Assembly: GCA_942159475.1 (NCBI GenBank)
Contig: OW804100.1
Location: 6,526,127 to 6,590,126, forward strand
From: Sthenelais limicola
Taxonomy: Eukaryota; Annelida; Polychaeta; Phyllodocida; Sigalionidae
Direction of reading: 5' to 3'
DNA length: 64,000 bases
The position numbers and the translations under genes are program-made. The notes beneath the pieces were generated by a model, which did no database searches, had not been told where the DNA came from, and worked only from the letters and a program-made list of their open reading frames with translations. Below, piece after piece: positions 32,312 through 43,294 of this stretch; the first letter of the stretch is position 1, and every line of letters starts with the position of its first letter.

Positions 32312-32430
32312 ATTGGTGATCCCTAAGTCACCCATTGGTGATCCCTAAGTCACCCATTGGTGATCCCTAAGTCACCCATTGGTGATCCCTAAGTCACCCA
32401 TTGGTGATCCCTAAGTCACCCATTGGTGAT
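32312..32430. repeat. 22-bp tandem repeat, five full copies and a partial
   Basis: Unit ATTGGTGATCCCTAAGTCAC plus CC, repeated without change except in the last partial unit. Each unit carries the inverted pair GGTGA...TCACC. It directly abuts the small inverted-repeat element at 32436. Confidence 0.92.
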
Positions 32431-32435
32431 CTCTT

Positions 32436-32731
32436 AAGCTGTGTTCCATGTGTCCATATTGCGTGGTGCGTAATGCGTGAAAATTAAAAGTATAGAAATT
32501 AACAGGACTGAACCCATGTATGTGTACTGCGTGATGCGCACTGCGTATTCCGATCACTCCAGGAGGCGATTGAATATGCAGGATTTTGGTGAGGTCAACA
32601 CAGTGACGTCATCCGGGTGCAATTGTAGTTACTTTGTATGCAGTGTTACAAGATTTTCACGGACACATGGAAACAGAGAATACGCACCACGCAGTGCACT
32701 ACCCAATATGGACACATGGAAACATAGCTAG
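32436..32731. mobile_element. Small non-autonomous DNA element (MITE-like), about 295 bp
   Basis: The left end has AGCTGTGTTCCATGTGTCCA and the right end has the inverted copy TGGACACATGGAAACATAGC; about 25 bases pair with two differences. Inner parts (GCGTGGTGCGTAATGCGTG against CACGCAGTGCACTACCC) are partly complementary too. Internal GTGACGTCA at 32603. No coding capacity. The target duplication is unclear. Confidence 0.65.
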
Positions 32732-34140
32732 AGTGTTCCTTTGGGGATTGGAAAAGTATGTCTGTGTTAGATTTATCTCCATGCCACTCTTCATAGAAAG
32801 TTGGACAATAAAACCATGGTTATAGCTCCCTCAGAAACAGCAATTATGTATGAAATTGAAATCAGTTTCAATAGGGAAGATTCAAAATAGGATTAATGAC
32901 TGGTAGACTGAAGCCAGAGTAAAAGGTCATGGGTATTGTTGACCAGAAGAGGGGCCTCGGCCAGCTGTGTTTACAGTATGTGGGTACAGCTTCCAATGAA
33001 CACAGAGAAGGCCCCCAAAAGTCATTTTAGAGGCAAAACCATCTAATATCACCACCAAACTTGGAAATATATGAGACAACACCATGCACAATCCTCATTT
33101 CCCTTTAATAATTATGAAAAAAACAACAGAACAACCTCTCAACATGTGCATGACAGGGCCTGCGCTTTGTGTACAGGCACCTGGCTACAGCTGTAGTCAG
33201 AGCCCCGCCAACACTCAGATAGGCCGGGCTTCCTGTCTGAAATCAGTGTCAGCTTCACCTAGGGTAATTCAAAACTTCCCAAACATGTACGTTATCAGAA
33301 GTTGCAATGGTTTTTTTTTCTCAATTTAAAATAGGGTGGCTCCATGAAGTATCCAGGGCTGTAGCTGGAGCCTAGCCATTAATGGACCATCTCTAGACCA
33401 CTAGCTGCTATTTTTGTGTTCATTGGGCTGTCGCTATCTATCATACATTTTTATAGTTTGTTGTTATAAGCATAAGGTAACCTTTCATTTTATCATGCAT
33501 GCCATTACTCTTTCATTATTTTCGTCATATTGTATATCAGTCACAAAGTGCCCATCTCATTAAAAAGTAAAAAGGAACTTATTTACACTTCTTTAGCTCA
33601 GCCTACCGAAGATAGCATAAATTTAAACTGTCGCTCATTTCTTTCACGTTTTCGCGTTTAGTCTACTTGTCTATCTTATGTAGTTTAACTAAGGCCACAT
33701 AAAAATATGAAACTACTCCAATTGATAAGTGAGCATGTTTCCCTACCAGTATAATGCTGGAAATTACAGTGACAGTGGAGTAGAGATAAGTGAAGTTATT
33801 GATTACAGCATTATATTGGAAAGACCAGCTTATGCAATGTGGTTCATAAGTGGAGTGGCGTGGTTGTAAAATTAAAGCATTTATATGGCCCCAGTGCTCC
33901 ATATATAGTGGAGCTATAATTGTCATTGCCTCCCCAAAGATAATGATAAACTTTGTCGTAGACCCTGAGAAGCAATGCACTATAGTATGTCAATTATGAT
34001 TCTAATCAACAGTCTGTTTATATACCTTCATGTGTTCATGATCAGTGCAAGAGTCACATTTGTCTGTACAATAGATCCTATAGTGTAATCTCGATCTACT
34101 GGCAGCATTTTCATAACAATGGCATACACGTATGATAACT

Positions 34141-34330
34141 TTTTTTTTTTTTTAAACGGTTTTATTCAATACATCCTGCATCCCACTCTCTCAAGAGGAA
34201 TGCGCATATATAATAAAGCATTCCTATATTTTGGCATATTTTCCTATATTTTAAGAATTTTGGAATAAAGTTATACATAAACTTATATTACGATGAGCCT
34301 AGTTCTAATACTGTTGGATCCACATTGACG
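34141..34330 (-). repeat. LINE or SINE tail-like fragment
   Basis: A T run of 14 bases is followed by AACGGTTTTATTCAATACA, the minus-strand image of a poly(A)-tailed 3' end. Similar TTTTATT-type starts occur at 36580, 49540 and at the 3' end of the LINE at 20795. Limits uncertain. Confidence 0.4.
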
Positions 34331-35689
34331 TATTCACGGGACAGATAATGAACGAGTTGGCTTTGTTTTTGGAATATATATATTTAATTTTTTTTAAATA
34401 GTTTTTGTAAAAGTTTTTATTGATTTTGTAAAAGTTGATGACACTCTTTTTCGTTTAAGGGGTATAGATGAAGGAGATGATAGGTTGTGGGTGATGGGTA
34501 GTGGAACCATCAACCCTATACCTTGCTCTTATGTATGTCATGTTTTTCGCCGATTTTATATGAACACTTACAGAGTCTTTAAGCATATTAACGACAGCTC
34601 TTTTAAGGTGTACTTCACTCTTCAGGTATACATTTTGTTATACGTGGGGGAGGCGGGGGGGGGGGGACTATTTCCAATTGCCTTAGGGCTGCATAGTATA
34701 GGGTCAGTATAACAGTCTTGAACACCAGGCTAAGTTGTTCATGAGCTATTATTGACAAAAGGTATGGTGTCTTTACCGTCACTATCAGTCTTTTGAGATG
34801 CCGACCCTTTGACGATAAATGTTAATTCTAGTTTGTCTGCCTCTCATCAGAGGGCAGAACAGATGAGATAGAGGGTGTAGCCGGCGACCATCACTTTTTG
34901 AGACGTACGCCGAAGCGACCACATGTGTCTTCGCTCTTGAAGGATATTCTATCAAGAATTTGACGGCAAGGTTGGCCACCGTCCGAAACCTTCGGTTGAA
35001 GAAAATGTGGAGAGGACAGACTGGGAGGCCAGGCGTGTGGCCACCAATGACTTAGCCTTGGCTGGCTTAGGTTGGCTAGACGAGATGTGACCAACCCGCC
35101 CTCTGTGGGCGGATAAGCCCCTCTCTAAAATTAGTGACGTCACCCAACCCATCAGCGTCCACTCCCCATATAGACACGACCCATACTTATGGCCTTCTTT
35201 TTAACGTTTTCCCTGTAAGTGGCGACCTCTAATTCGTCTGAGAGAAACTTGACTTAGTTAGCTACCCTTTTGTCTGGAAAAAGTACTGTGTTCATGGTCC
35301 AGAAATGCTGTTTTCAAAACATTCATGCACCCTCTATCTGTTGTCACTCACTCCTGCCATGTTTACATAGCTTCAACCACCCAACAGCTATACCCTTACT
35401 ATAGCCACTGCCACCCTTACATAACACCCACATAACACCCAGCTAGCTTGTTGACATGTAGGCTATTTATAGGGTGGGTGTTGTAGCCTACCCAACACGT
35501 TGGTGTTGTGTAGGCTACATTATTTGATACTAAATCAAATGGATATTGTAGGTAGGAGGGGTAGAGACAGGGTGGGTGGGTGGGACGATCTTTTATTTTT
35601 AAATATAAAAACAATCTAAAAGTGTTCAGATCTGGTGAAATATAACCAATTTACTTCCCACAAATAAATGTCTTGCTGCGGTAATTTTC

Positions 35690-36190
35690 TGGACCTGATG
35701 ATCCATCACATATGCTTTCCCTTTATGACCCCAGTACTCCCGAGTTTAGGAAGACTCTAGCTCGTGAAATTGGCTCCATGGTTTTGAACCAAATTACCCC
35801 AAATCCTTCTTTTGTGTCTACCAGGGGTAGGAGTAGAAGTAGGGAAAGGTCTAGTCGCAAAAGATACCATGAACAGTCATCTTCCTCCACTTCGTCAAAC
35901 TGCAGGTGTCATTGCGGCCATAGACGCAGGGCCGGCTTGATTCCCCTGACTGCCCACATAGTCGTTCAGCAAGGGGTGAGTCTGCTGCACGTGGGGAAGG
36001 GAGGCCTGAGCCACGCCCATCTGGGTCAGTTCATGACCCATATAAGGCTCCCTCGAGAAGTAGAGCTGCTGCTTCCACCAACATGGTGGCTTCGCCTGTT
36101 GTAAACAAAGGCGTTCGAGGAGTTTTTCAATTTACCAAGCCTCGGCCTGTTCATAGGGAGAAGGATTACTTGCTCAGCCCTTCTGAGGGG
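35690..36190 (+). pseudogene. DIRS gag-like fragment
   Basis: Two frames together: 35700-35940 encodes YDPSTPEFRKTLAREIGSMV then an Arg/Ser-rich stretch (RGRSRSRERSSRKRYHEQ) and CRCHCGHRRR. After a frame change near 35940, the second frame continues to about 36200 with NMVASPVVNKGVRGVFQF. The Arg/Ser-rich character matches the gag-like ORF of the first DIRS copy. No start codon context is convincing. Confidence 0.55.
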
Positions 36191-36219
36191 AGGGGAAGTT
36201 AATAATACATTGACTCTCC

Positions 36220-36362
36220 CACTCTCACTCACTCACACCCTCACTCACTCACTCACTCACTCACACTCTCACTCTGACTCTCTCACTCACTCACTCTCAC
36301 TCACATTCCCTCTCTCCCTCTCTCACTTTGCTCCTCTCTCCCTCTCTCACTATCTCACTAGA
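36220..36362. repeat. CTCA/CTCT microsatellite
   Basis: Imperfect runs of ACTC and TCTC over about 140 bases, for example CACTCACTCACTCACTCACA. Confidence 0.9.
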
Positions 36363-36469
36363 GGAAAGAGATGGGTGAAAGGGAGAAAGTTAAATGACCC
36401 CCATCCAGCTATATACTGTAAGATCCAGCTACATTCTGTAAGATCTTTATCCTTAAGAATGACAAATGG

Positions 36470-36546
36470 TAATACATTATTTGCACTGGTCAAATCAATA
36501 AACTGAGAAAATATCCCCCTCCACCACTGTATAAACACTCCACCTA
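36470..36546 (+). repeat. GGTCAAATCAATAA repeat, short copy
   Basis: Begins TTGCACTGGTCAAATCAATA and ends CACTCCACCTATT. Longer copies lie at 49750-49920 and 57245-58212 in the same orientation. This copy lacks the C-rich middle part. Confidence 0.65.
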
Positions 36547-36565
36547 TTTAAGGCCACAAGCAAAA

Positions 36566-36743
36566 TTCAATTCAATTCAATTCAAATATTCTTTTATTGT
36601 CTGATTGGTACAGAAATATGTGGTAGGCCAATTCTGGTGTGCCAGCTCTTCCTATGGATGCCACGCAACATCATTCCTTATAGGGACAATAGTAGAAAAA
36701 CAGAATTACAAAGTATGATGAGATCAACGAGAGAATAACAAAA
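36566..36743 (-). repeat. LINE/SINE 3'-tail fragment with TTCAA repeats
   Basis: Four TTCAA units are followed by ATATTCTTTTATTGTCTGATT and GGTACAGAAATATG, close to the 3' end of the LINE at 20795 read on the minus strand. The retrovirus-like element inserted directly to its right. Confidence 0.5.
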
Positions 36744-36963
36744 TGTTATACCGTGCGGGAGCTATGCTCCGCCCCCAAGTGCCAATCAAGTGTAGGCACT
36801 CCCTGGAGTACCAGCCCTCCTGGCTGGAGTATGTACGACTCACACTTCTGATTATTAAACAGTCTACTATAAACTATCATTGCCTTTACATCGTTATATA
36901 TATACATCCTCTAGTGGACTCCCCTATCTCTTCACATACTTATATGCTATTCTAGATATAATA
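36744..36963 (+). repeat. 5' LTR of the retrovirus-like element
   Basis: Starts TGTTATACCGTGCGGGAGCT and ends TAGATATAATA; the ends TGTTATA and TATAATA are near inverted. It contains ATTAAA at about 36852 (possible polyadenylation signal) and TTATATATATAC near 36893 (possible TATA box). A 70-codon open frame inside it is identical in both LTRs and is not a gene. Confidence 0.93.
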
Positions 36964-37018
36964 TTGGTGGAGGAACCGAGTGCGAATCGGTATTTAATCA
37001 CAGATAGCGGTTTTATAT
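36964..37018 (+). promoter_or_regulatory. Primer-binding site and short leader
   Basis: Directly after the LTR: T then TGGTGGAGGAACCGAGTGCG. It starts with TGG, as expected for pairing to a tRNA 3' end. The tRNA is not identified. Only 55 bases separate the LTR from the gag ATG. Confidence 0.65.
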
Positions 37019-39164
37019 ATGGCTTCTGAGAGTTTTCTGGATAGTTTGAAATCAACAGTGAGGAGTTTTACAACGTTTGGGAAATTGGATTCCCAGAGAC
37101 GGTTGGAGTACGGGGGACAAGTAAAGGAGGAAGAAGAGAGCCTGAGTGGGAACTCTACTATCCTATACGGGGATAGTGGGGAACAGGCATTCTTCACACC
37201 ACAAAAGGATCGTGGATTACCTTTGGATGATTTAAGTGATATAGAACATATTAATGTTGCAAAGAACATTGGTGAAATACCACGGTGGAACGAAATGTTG
37301 AATGAGGACTTAAATTGGCCAAGCCCTCCACAGACGGATGCATATGGAAAATTGAGAGGAGAGAGCATAGTAAAAAATTCTCCTAGAAGGTCTATGGAAA
37401 GGGACTCGGTTTTAACGAATGCATTTGGGGAGAGAGCAGCTACAATATTTACCGAGGAGGCTAGAGCTCAGGTGTCACCGGCACAACGCTGGGGAGTAGC
37501 TCGTCCAGGCGGTATTGGTGAGAAATGTTCCTCACCGGACTACAATAGAGGAGCGAGATATGATCAGCACAATCGGGCTCTGGAGGTGAATACCAGTAGA
37601 ATCAGCCAAGACTCGCCTCCGGTGTCGGTGAAACCAACACCAGTTCAACAGCGTATAACGATACAGCCGAGAAAAATGGATCAGCAATTGATGCAACAAC
37701 AACAACTGCAGGCTCAACAACAGCATCAGTGGCAACAGCAATATGTACAACAACAGTCACAACAGCAGTATGTGCAACAACCGCAACAACAGGTACAACA
37801 ACAGCAACCGCAGCAAACGAATTCTCAACATAACAATGGGGCCACGAGTGGGAATTACTACAGTTACATGGGTAATTTCGGTAAAAGATCTCCACAGTCG
37901 ATATATACGCCTAGACAACAGTTAGGTCCATATGCTAACGTTAATATGGGACAGGGAGACCCAAGGTTCAATTATCCTGCTCCAAATATGAATCCTAGTC
38001 CGCAGCAGCAATTGATAACTCCAGTGCAGCAGGCTGGACATACAAATGATAGCATGGCTTTCATGATGCAGGAACTAAAACAAATGCGGATGGATACCTT
38101 TCAATTCATGACGGGTATGTTGGATACAAAGAAGGAAGAGAGGAGAGAGGATTGGAGAGAAGAGAAAAAGGACAGGCTGCCGGGGCATGTAATAAAGAAC
38201 TTTATGAAGCCACCGGTGGTGTTTGACGAACCAACAGTGTCAAGGTCAGCGGTTAGGTTTATGGAAGAATATGTAGACTATGCGCTCAAGAATGATCTAC
38301 CTGAGAATATGTGGTTGGACGGCTTTAAAGCCTTTGTAAAAGAATCAGCATTGGATTTTTACATGAGATTTGTGGATAAGTATTCCACGTCCGCGCCTTT
38401 CAGCACTTTCAAGCAGGAGTTTTTGATTAAGTTCCAGGATATGTCAATCGAGGAAATGATGAAAAACTATAATTACAGAGAGAAAGAGCCTTCTAAAACA
38501 ACGAAGGAATTCTGTAGAGAAATGTCACGATTGCTGGAGAGATCTAGCTTGAGTGAGAAGGAGCAAGCGGAAATTCTAATTGGGAAATTAGATGCGAACT
38601 TAAGGATGTGTGTAGCGGCGGAGAGACCGCAGACGGTGGCAGCAGTGACCGACGCCGCTGTAAAATATGAGGCTGTAATAAAAGCCAAGTCTAGTACACC
38701 AACAGGAGAGAATAAGGCTGAAGTCTTATATGTGGATGACAACGAAAGGAAATCCAGAAAGGATTACAGCAGGAAGTACGATACATATAAGGGTAAGCAA
38801 GAGGAGAATAAAGGCGAGTGGAAAAAGAAATACTACAAGTCTGATGGATATAAGAGCAAATCACCACATGAGAAGAAGAAGTTTGAATCAGGGAGAGGGA
38901 TCTGTCGAGCGACACAGATCTTCTTCAAACGGCAAATATGACCAAGAGACCTTGTATTATAAGGGCAAGGATGGACAGTTCTACCCCAAATCTAATTGGA
39001 AAAAGAAATTCTACAAGAAGGAGGTGAACGAGATTTGTCTAGAAGGTAGTGACAGTGACAGTGATACTTCAAGTACTATCTCAAAAAACGAGGAGGAAGG
39101 TCAGGAAGCGCTCCTGGCCGACTCAATGAGCTTGATCCAGCGCATCAGAGAGGACAGCTTATAA
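37019..39164 (+). CDS. gag of the retrovirus-like element
   Basis: From ATG at 37019 the frame is open for 640 codons to a stop at 38939. The first 200 residues are of matrix type without recognisable motifs. Residues about 220-265 are Gln-rich. Residues about 395-560 form a capsid-like helical block (SRSAVRFMEEYVDYALKN, FKQEFLIKFQDMSIEEMM). The end is very basic (KKKYYKSDGYKSK) with no zinc knuckle. The same Lys/Tyr-rich text continues in the +1 frame to 39164 (YYKGKDGQFYPKSNWKKKFY, then an acidic Ser/Asp stretch). A frame change of one base near 38895-38920 is therefore implied, either a mutation or a recoding event. Confidence 0.85.
38899..38920 (+). other. Small hairpin at the gag frame change
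   Basis: GATCTGT, an 8-base loop, and ACAGATC make a perfect 7-bp stem exactly where the gag reading moves to the next frame. It might be a recoding signal or chance. Confidence 0.4.
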
Positions 39165-39169
39165 AAAGA

Positions 39170-42100
39170 GTGAGTAAACCTTTCAAATACGACCCTGACA
39201 GAACAAAATTTACAATTTTAGAAATGAGCAAAAGCACGAGGGCTGGCAAGAAAATGAATGTGATTAAATTATGTAACGGTTCGGCCGAGATTAGAGCGGA
39301 AAATTATGTACTGCCAGCTCTGGTGGATACGGGTGCCTCGGTGTCATGTGTCAGCCGTCAGTTTGCACGAACTTTGTTAGCAAGGAATCCAAAGATTCCA
39401 GTGGAAAGAACATATCTGAAATTATACATGGCTGGCGGAGACTATCGAGTTGCTCGGAGAGTAATCAAAATTCATTTGGAGATGTCAGGGGAAGTGTATA
39501 GCATGTGGTTTCACGTGGTACCCGGTTTGCGAAGATCTATGATAATTGGGGTAGATATGTTGGAGAAATACGATGCATGTATTAGGTTTGCCAATAAAAG
39601 TCAAAAGGTTTTCGTGATTAGGATGGAAAAGGGTCATAGATTGGGGCCAAGATCTGAGAATTTATTTTCAGCAAAGGTTTGTGGAATAGTAGATTTGAAA
39701 GGTAAAGTGGGTGTTGTAGAGAACATGCATAGAAAGACTGTCGTTCCATTTCTGGCCCAAAGGATCGCTGTTAGACCAGGAAAAAAGAATCGTATTCCAA
39801 TAGTGTTAGCTAATCCTACCGACGAGGCTTACACAGTGAGTAGGGGGAGCATATTGGGCATTTTTGTGTTGCAAAATGAAAGTGATTTCGTGCAGTTGGG
39901 AAGCAGTGTGGCGGAAGTATCATGTAAACTACCATCGGTGGTGGGTGAGGTAAACGCCATGCGGCCTGATAACTTCGTGAGAATGTCTGGGGAATATAAG
40001 GTTTCTGAAAAGCTAGGAGCTGCACAGAGGGAAGATTTACTGAGAATTCTTAATAAGAATGTGGAGGTTTTTCAGAAAGAGGGAGCCCCAATGCAACATA
40101 GGGTCGGTATAGAGCATGAGATAGAATTGAAGGATGGATATAAGCCAGTAAGCAAGATGCCATATCGACTGAACCCAGCTATGAGAAAGATCATGAAAGA
40201 CATGTTGGAAGAACAGGTAAGGGCAGGGATTATAGAAAGGACGGATGGAAAGAGTGAATTTTGTAGTCCAGCATTTCTTGTTCAAAAACCTGGATCTCGA
40301 AGAGAAGGGAAAACTCAGTACAGAATGGTCACAGATTTTAGGTCAGTAAATGAGAACGTGAAAAATCAAAGTAGAAGTTTCCCTAGGGCAGATGAAGTGA
40401 TAGAAAGGGTAGGATCGTTGAAGGGTCTTTTCTTCTCTAAGGTGGATGCTCATGCAGGTTTTCATCAAATTAAATTAAAGAAGGAACACAGACATATTAC
40501 AGCGTTTAATACAATGGAAGGCATTTTCCAGTACAGGGCGATGCCAATGGGTTTAAAGACCTCGCCCAAAGCGTTCCATGGAATAGTGGAGGGCATCTTG
40601 AAGAATATCCCAAATGCATGTTGTTATGTGGATGATGTCATTCTAGCTTCCAGAAGCTGGGATGAGCATGTGAGGGATTTGGATATCATGTTGGGGAGAC
40701 TGAGAAAATCAGGAATTAGCCTCAAAAAGGAGAAATGTTATTTTGGCATGGAATCGGTGGGATTCTTGGGATTCGTGATAAATAGACATGGGGTACAGCC
40801 AGACCCTGTGAAGGTAGATGCTATAAAGACGTTTCCCAGGCCAAGGACAGTAAAAGAAGTAAAGGGCTTCTGTGGCCTTGCGAATTATTACAGAACATTC
40901 ATACCTGATTACAGCCATAACATGGTCCCTTTATACAAGTTGACAAGAAATGATGTGCCATTCGTGTGGAATGAGCAATGCCAGGTGGCGTTTGACAGAA
41001 TAAAGAATTCGATTTGTGCCGATGTTATCTTGCCTCATCCAGATTATGAGAAGGATTTCTATATTGCCTGTGATGCAAGCGGCGTTGCAATCGGTGGAAC
41101 CATTCAACAATTGGATACCAATGGTATGTTGCGACCTTTGGCCTTTGTAGGTCGGGCATTGACGAAACCTGAGGTCAATTACAGCACGACAGATCGTGAA
41201 TTATTGGCGGTACGTTATTGTTTGGATAGATTCAGACACTATGTGATTGGAAGGAAATTTTATATTTACACTGATCATGCTGCTTTGCTCATATTGAACG
41301 GTAAAAAGAAACTGAGTGGTAGAATGGCCAGATGGCTTGATTTCTTTCAGGAATTCGACTATACCATGCTCCATATTAAGGGGCGTTTAAATATCGTGCC
41401 AGATTTGCTATCTCGAAGATCATATCCCAGTAAGACCGAAAAGGGGGCAAAGGGTGAATGCTCCAAACGAGATGAGGTACAGAAGAAGGTATGTTTCAAT
41501 CAGGTACATGCAATAAAGTTTTTTGAAGAAGAGGAAGTACTGCATACCTATCCACTGAGAGTGTTCAGACCAAGGTCCATTCTGAAAAGGAATTCAGAGA
41601 TCAGAGAGGGGCAGACAGTAGGAGGTAATGGCGAGATTTCCAGGGGCAAGGTGGAATTAGAATCTACATGTGGGAGTCAGTTAATGGCGGTAGAGACACG
41701 TGCCACTACACGCCAGGACACTGACAGGTCACACGAGCAGAAGGAGATGGCTAGGGCACAGTTAGCAGATAAGAGAAAGAAGCGAGCGGCTCGAGCGGCG
41801 AGGCCAAAGAGAGCTGGGCGTCTAGCTGTGAAATTGCCTGAAATCAGAGGCGGTGATAAAAGACGTACAGCGGCGCGGAGAAGGAGCTTGGCATGTCACA
41901 CGCCACGACCCGAGGGTTGCCTATTTCCTGAGGAATTAACTGGGGGAGATCCAGTTACTTTTAGGGACATGAAAAAATCCCAGGGGGAGGACCCATTCTG
42001 TGGGGCAATGCTTAAATTCATTGGATCTGGAATTTTGCCAGAGAGTAATGAGGAAGCCAGAAAAATTCTTCTGACTCAGGATCAGTTCTACACGAAGGAC

Positions 42101-43294
42101 GGCATGTTGTGCCGCATACCAGGGAAATTGAGATACAACCAGGTGCATCAGGTGTATCAGATAGTAATTCCAAAGTGTCTGGTACAGAAATTCCTTGAGA
42201 GAATTCATTGTGGGTTATTGGGGGCCCATGCAGGGATTACTCGAATGATGGGGATAATTGCTACTAGGTTTTATTGGCCCACGGTGAGAGCAGATGTGGA
42301 AAGATATGTGCTCACGTGTCACATTTGCCTCAGTACGAAGAAAAAGAATCGTACAATACGATTGCCAATGACGGTGAGAGATAGCGCTCCATATCCCTTT
42401 TCATGCCTCATGATTGATACCATTGGGAAAATATCTACAACCAAGCGGGGGGCTAGGTATATACAAACAGTGATAGATATGAGCACTAGGTACGTTATTG
42501 CTTGGGCTACAGATAGAATAGACAGTGCAACCTTCAGGGACGAGTTCTTTGAGAAAGTCATATGCATTGTTGGCTGTCCAAGCAGGATTTATTCTGATAA
42601 CGGCACCACGTTTTCTGGGTGTAATTTTGTAAATTTTTGTTCAAAATTTGGGATAGAACAAGTGTTCTCCAGCCCCTATAGGCCTCAATCGAATGGATTG
42701 ATCGAGCGTACGAATAGAAGCTTGGTAGAAAGGCTCAGAACATTTACAATAAAGAACCCCGAAACATGGGATATATACATCCCCGGTATAGTACTTGCAT
42801 TGAATGCCAGTGACAGCTATTCGCTGGGGTACTCGGCTTTCATGCTGGTATTTGGGAAGAACTGTGTTCTTCCGGCCGAGGCCAACCTGAGAGATGTCAG
42901 GGATTCCATCAAACCAATTATAGAGCATTTGTTGGAGGCCGATGGTGTCAGGGAATTTCTTGGCACGGAGGCAGAGGTCAAACTCAAGCGGGTGCAAGAG
43001 AAGATGAAGAAGAGACATGACAGATCTACATACCCAGACAAAATAGAGGCTGGGATGGTGGTATATTCGAAGGTACAGAATCATACCAGGAATGCAGTGA
43101 GCAATAAATTAAAAATTGTCTACAATGGTCCTTTTCTGGTCTTGTCTAAGCCCTCAAAGTTCACAGCTAGGTTAAGAAGGCTAGACAACGGCAAGGCGGT
43201 GAAAAGACCAGTCCACGTGGCTCACTTGAAAATTGTAAATAAAGATTACACCAATGACTTTTTGAGAAAATTAATGGGAGATAGACCCAATTAA
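39170..43294 (+). CDS. pol: protease, reverse transcriptase, RNase H, integrase
   Basis: 1374 codons, no interruption, in the -1 frame relative to the gag end at 39164. Motifs in order: protease DTGAS at residue 53 and IIGVDML; RT with FFSKVDAHAGFHQIKL, MPMGLKTSPKAF and YVDD near 486-489; RNase H with FYIACDASGVAIGG (Asp 635) and YTDHAAL. A spacer from about 750 to 925 is rich in Arg and Lys. The integrase zinc finger has HCGLLGAHAG and CHICL. The integrase core has Asp near 1083, Asp near 1143 (YSDNGTTF) and Glu near 1179, a D,D-35-E arrangement. A basic C-terminal barrel ends the protein. All catalytic residues are present. The real N terminus probably lies a few codons upstream and comes from frameshift or reinitiation. 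Confidence 0.95.
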   Translation: MSKPFKYDPDRTKFTILEMSKSTRAGKKMNVIKLCNGSAEIRAENYVLPALVDTGASVSCVSRQFARTLLARNPKIPVERTYLKLYMAGGDYRVARRVIKIHLEMSGEVYSMWFHVVPGLRRSMIIGVDMLEKYDACIRFANKSQKVFVIRMEKGHRLGPRSENLFSAKVCGIVDLKGKVGVVENMHRKTVVPFLAQRIAVRPGKKNRIPIVLANPTDEAYTVSRGSILGIFVLQNESDFVQLGSSVAEVSCKLPSVVGEVNAMRPDNFVRMSGEYKVSEKLGAAQREDLLRILNKNVEVFQKEGAPMQHRVGIEHEIELKDGYKPVSKMPYRLNPAMRKIMKDMLEEQVRAGIIERTDGKSEFCSPAFLVQKPGSRREGKTQYRMVTDFRSVNENVKNQSRSFPRADEVIERVGSLKGLFFSKVDAHAGFHQIKLKKEHRHITAFNTMEGIFQYRAMPMGLKTSPKAFHGIVEGILKNIPNACCYVDDVILASRSWDEHVRDLDIMLGRLRKSGISLKKEKCYFGMESVGFLGFVINRHGVQPDPVKVDAIKTFPRPRTVKEVKGFCGLANYYRTFIPDYSHNMVPLYKLTRNDVPFVWNEQCQVAFDRIKNSICADVILPHPDYEKDFYIACDASGVAIGGTIQQLDTNGMLRPLAFVGRALTKPEVNYSTTDRELLAVRYCLDRFRHYVIGRKFYIYTDHAALLILNGKKKLSGRMARWLDFFQEFDYTMLHIKGRLNIVPDLLSRRSYPSKTEKGAKGECSKRDEVQKKVCFNQVHAIKFFEEEEVLHTYPLRVFRPRSILKRNSEIREGQTVGGNGEISRGKVELESTCGSQLMAVETRATTRQDTDRSHEQKEMARAQLADKRKKRAARAARPKRAGRLAVKLPEIRGGDKRRTAARRRSLACHTPRPEGCLFPEELTGGDPVTFRDMKKSQGEDPFCGAMLKFIGSGILPESNEEARKILLTQDQFYTKDGMLCRIPGKLRYNQVHQVYQIVIPKCLVQKFLERIHCGLLGAHAGITRMMGIIATRFYWPTVRADVERYVLTCHICLSTKKKNRTIRLPMTVRDSAPYPFSCLMIDTIGKISTTKRGARYIQTVIDMSTRYVIAWATDRIDSATFRDEFFEKVICIVGCPSRIYSDNGTTFSGCNFVNFCSKFGIEQVFSSPYRPQSNGLIERTNRSLVERLRTFTIKNPETWDIYIPGIVLALNASDSYSLGYSAFMLVFGKNCVLPAEANLRDVRDSIKPIIEHLLEADGVREFLGTEAEVKLKRVQEKMKKRHDRSTYPDKIEAGMVVYSKVQNHTRNAVSNKLKIVYNGPFLVLSKPSKFTARLRRLDNGKAVKRPVHVAHLKIVNKDYTNDFLRKLMGDRPN

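Noticed and set aside
32312..32430. Regular repeat array resembling CRISPR
   Set aside because: Units are contiguous without spacers and the window is an animal genome.
36743..36955. 70-codon ORF present identically at 36743 and 48932
   Set aside because: It lies wholly inside the LTR; identity reflects LTR duplication, not a conserved gene.
37532..37895. Antisense ORFs rich in Leu or Val opposite gag
   Set aside because: They are shadows of the Gln-rich CAA/CAG coding stretch.
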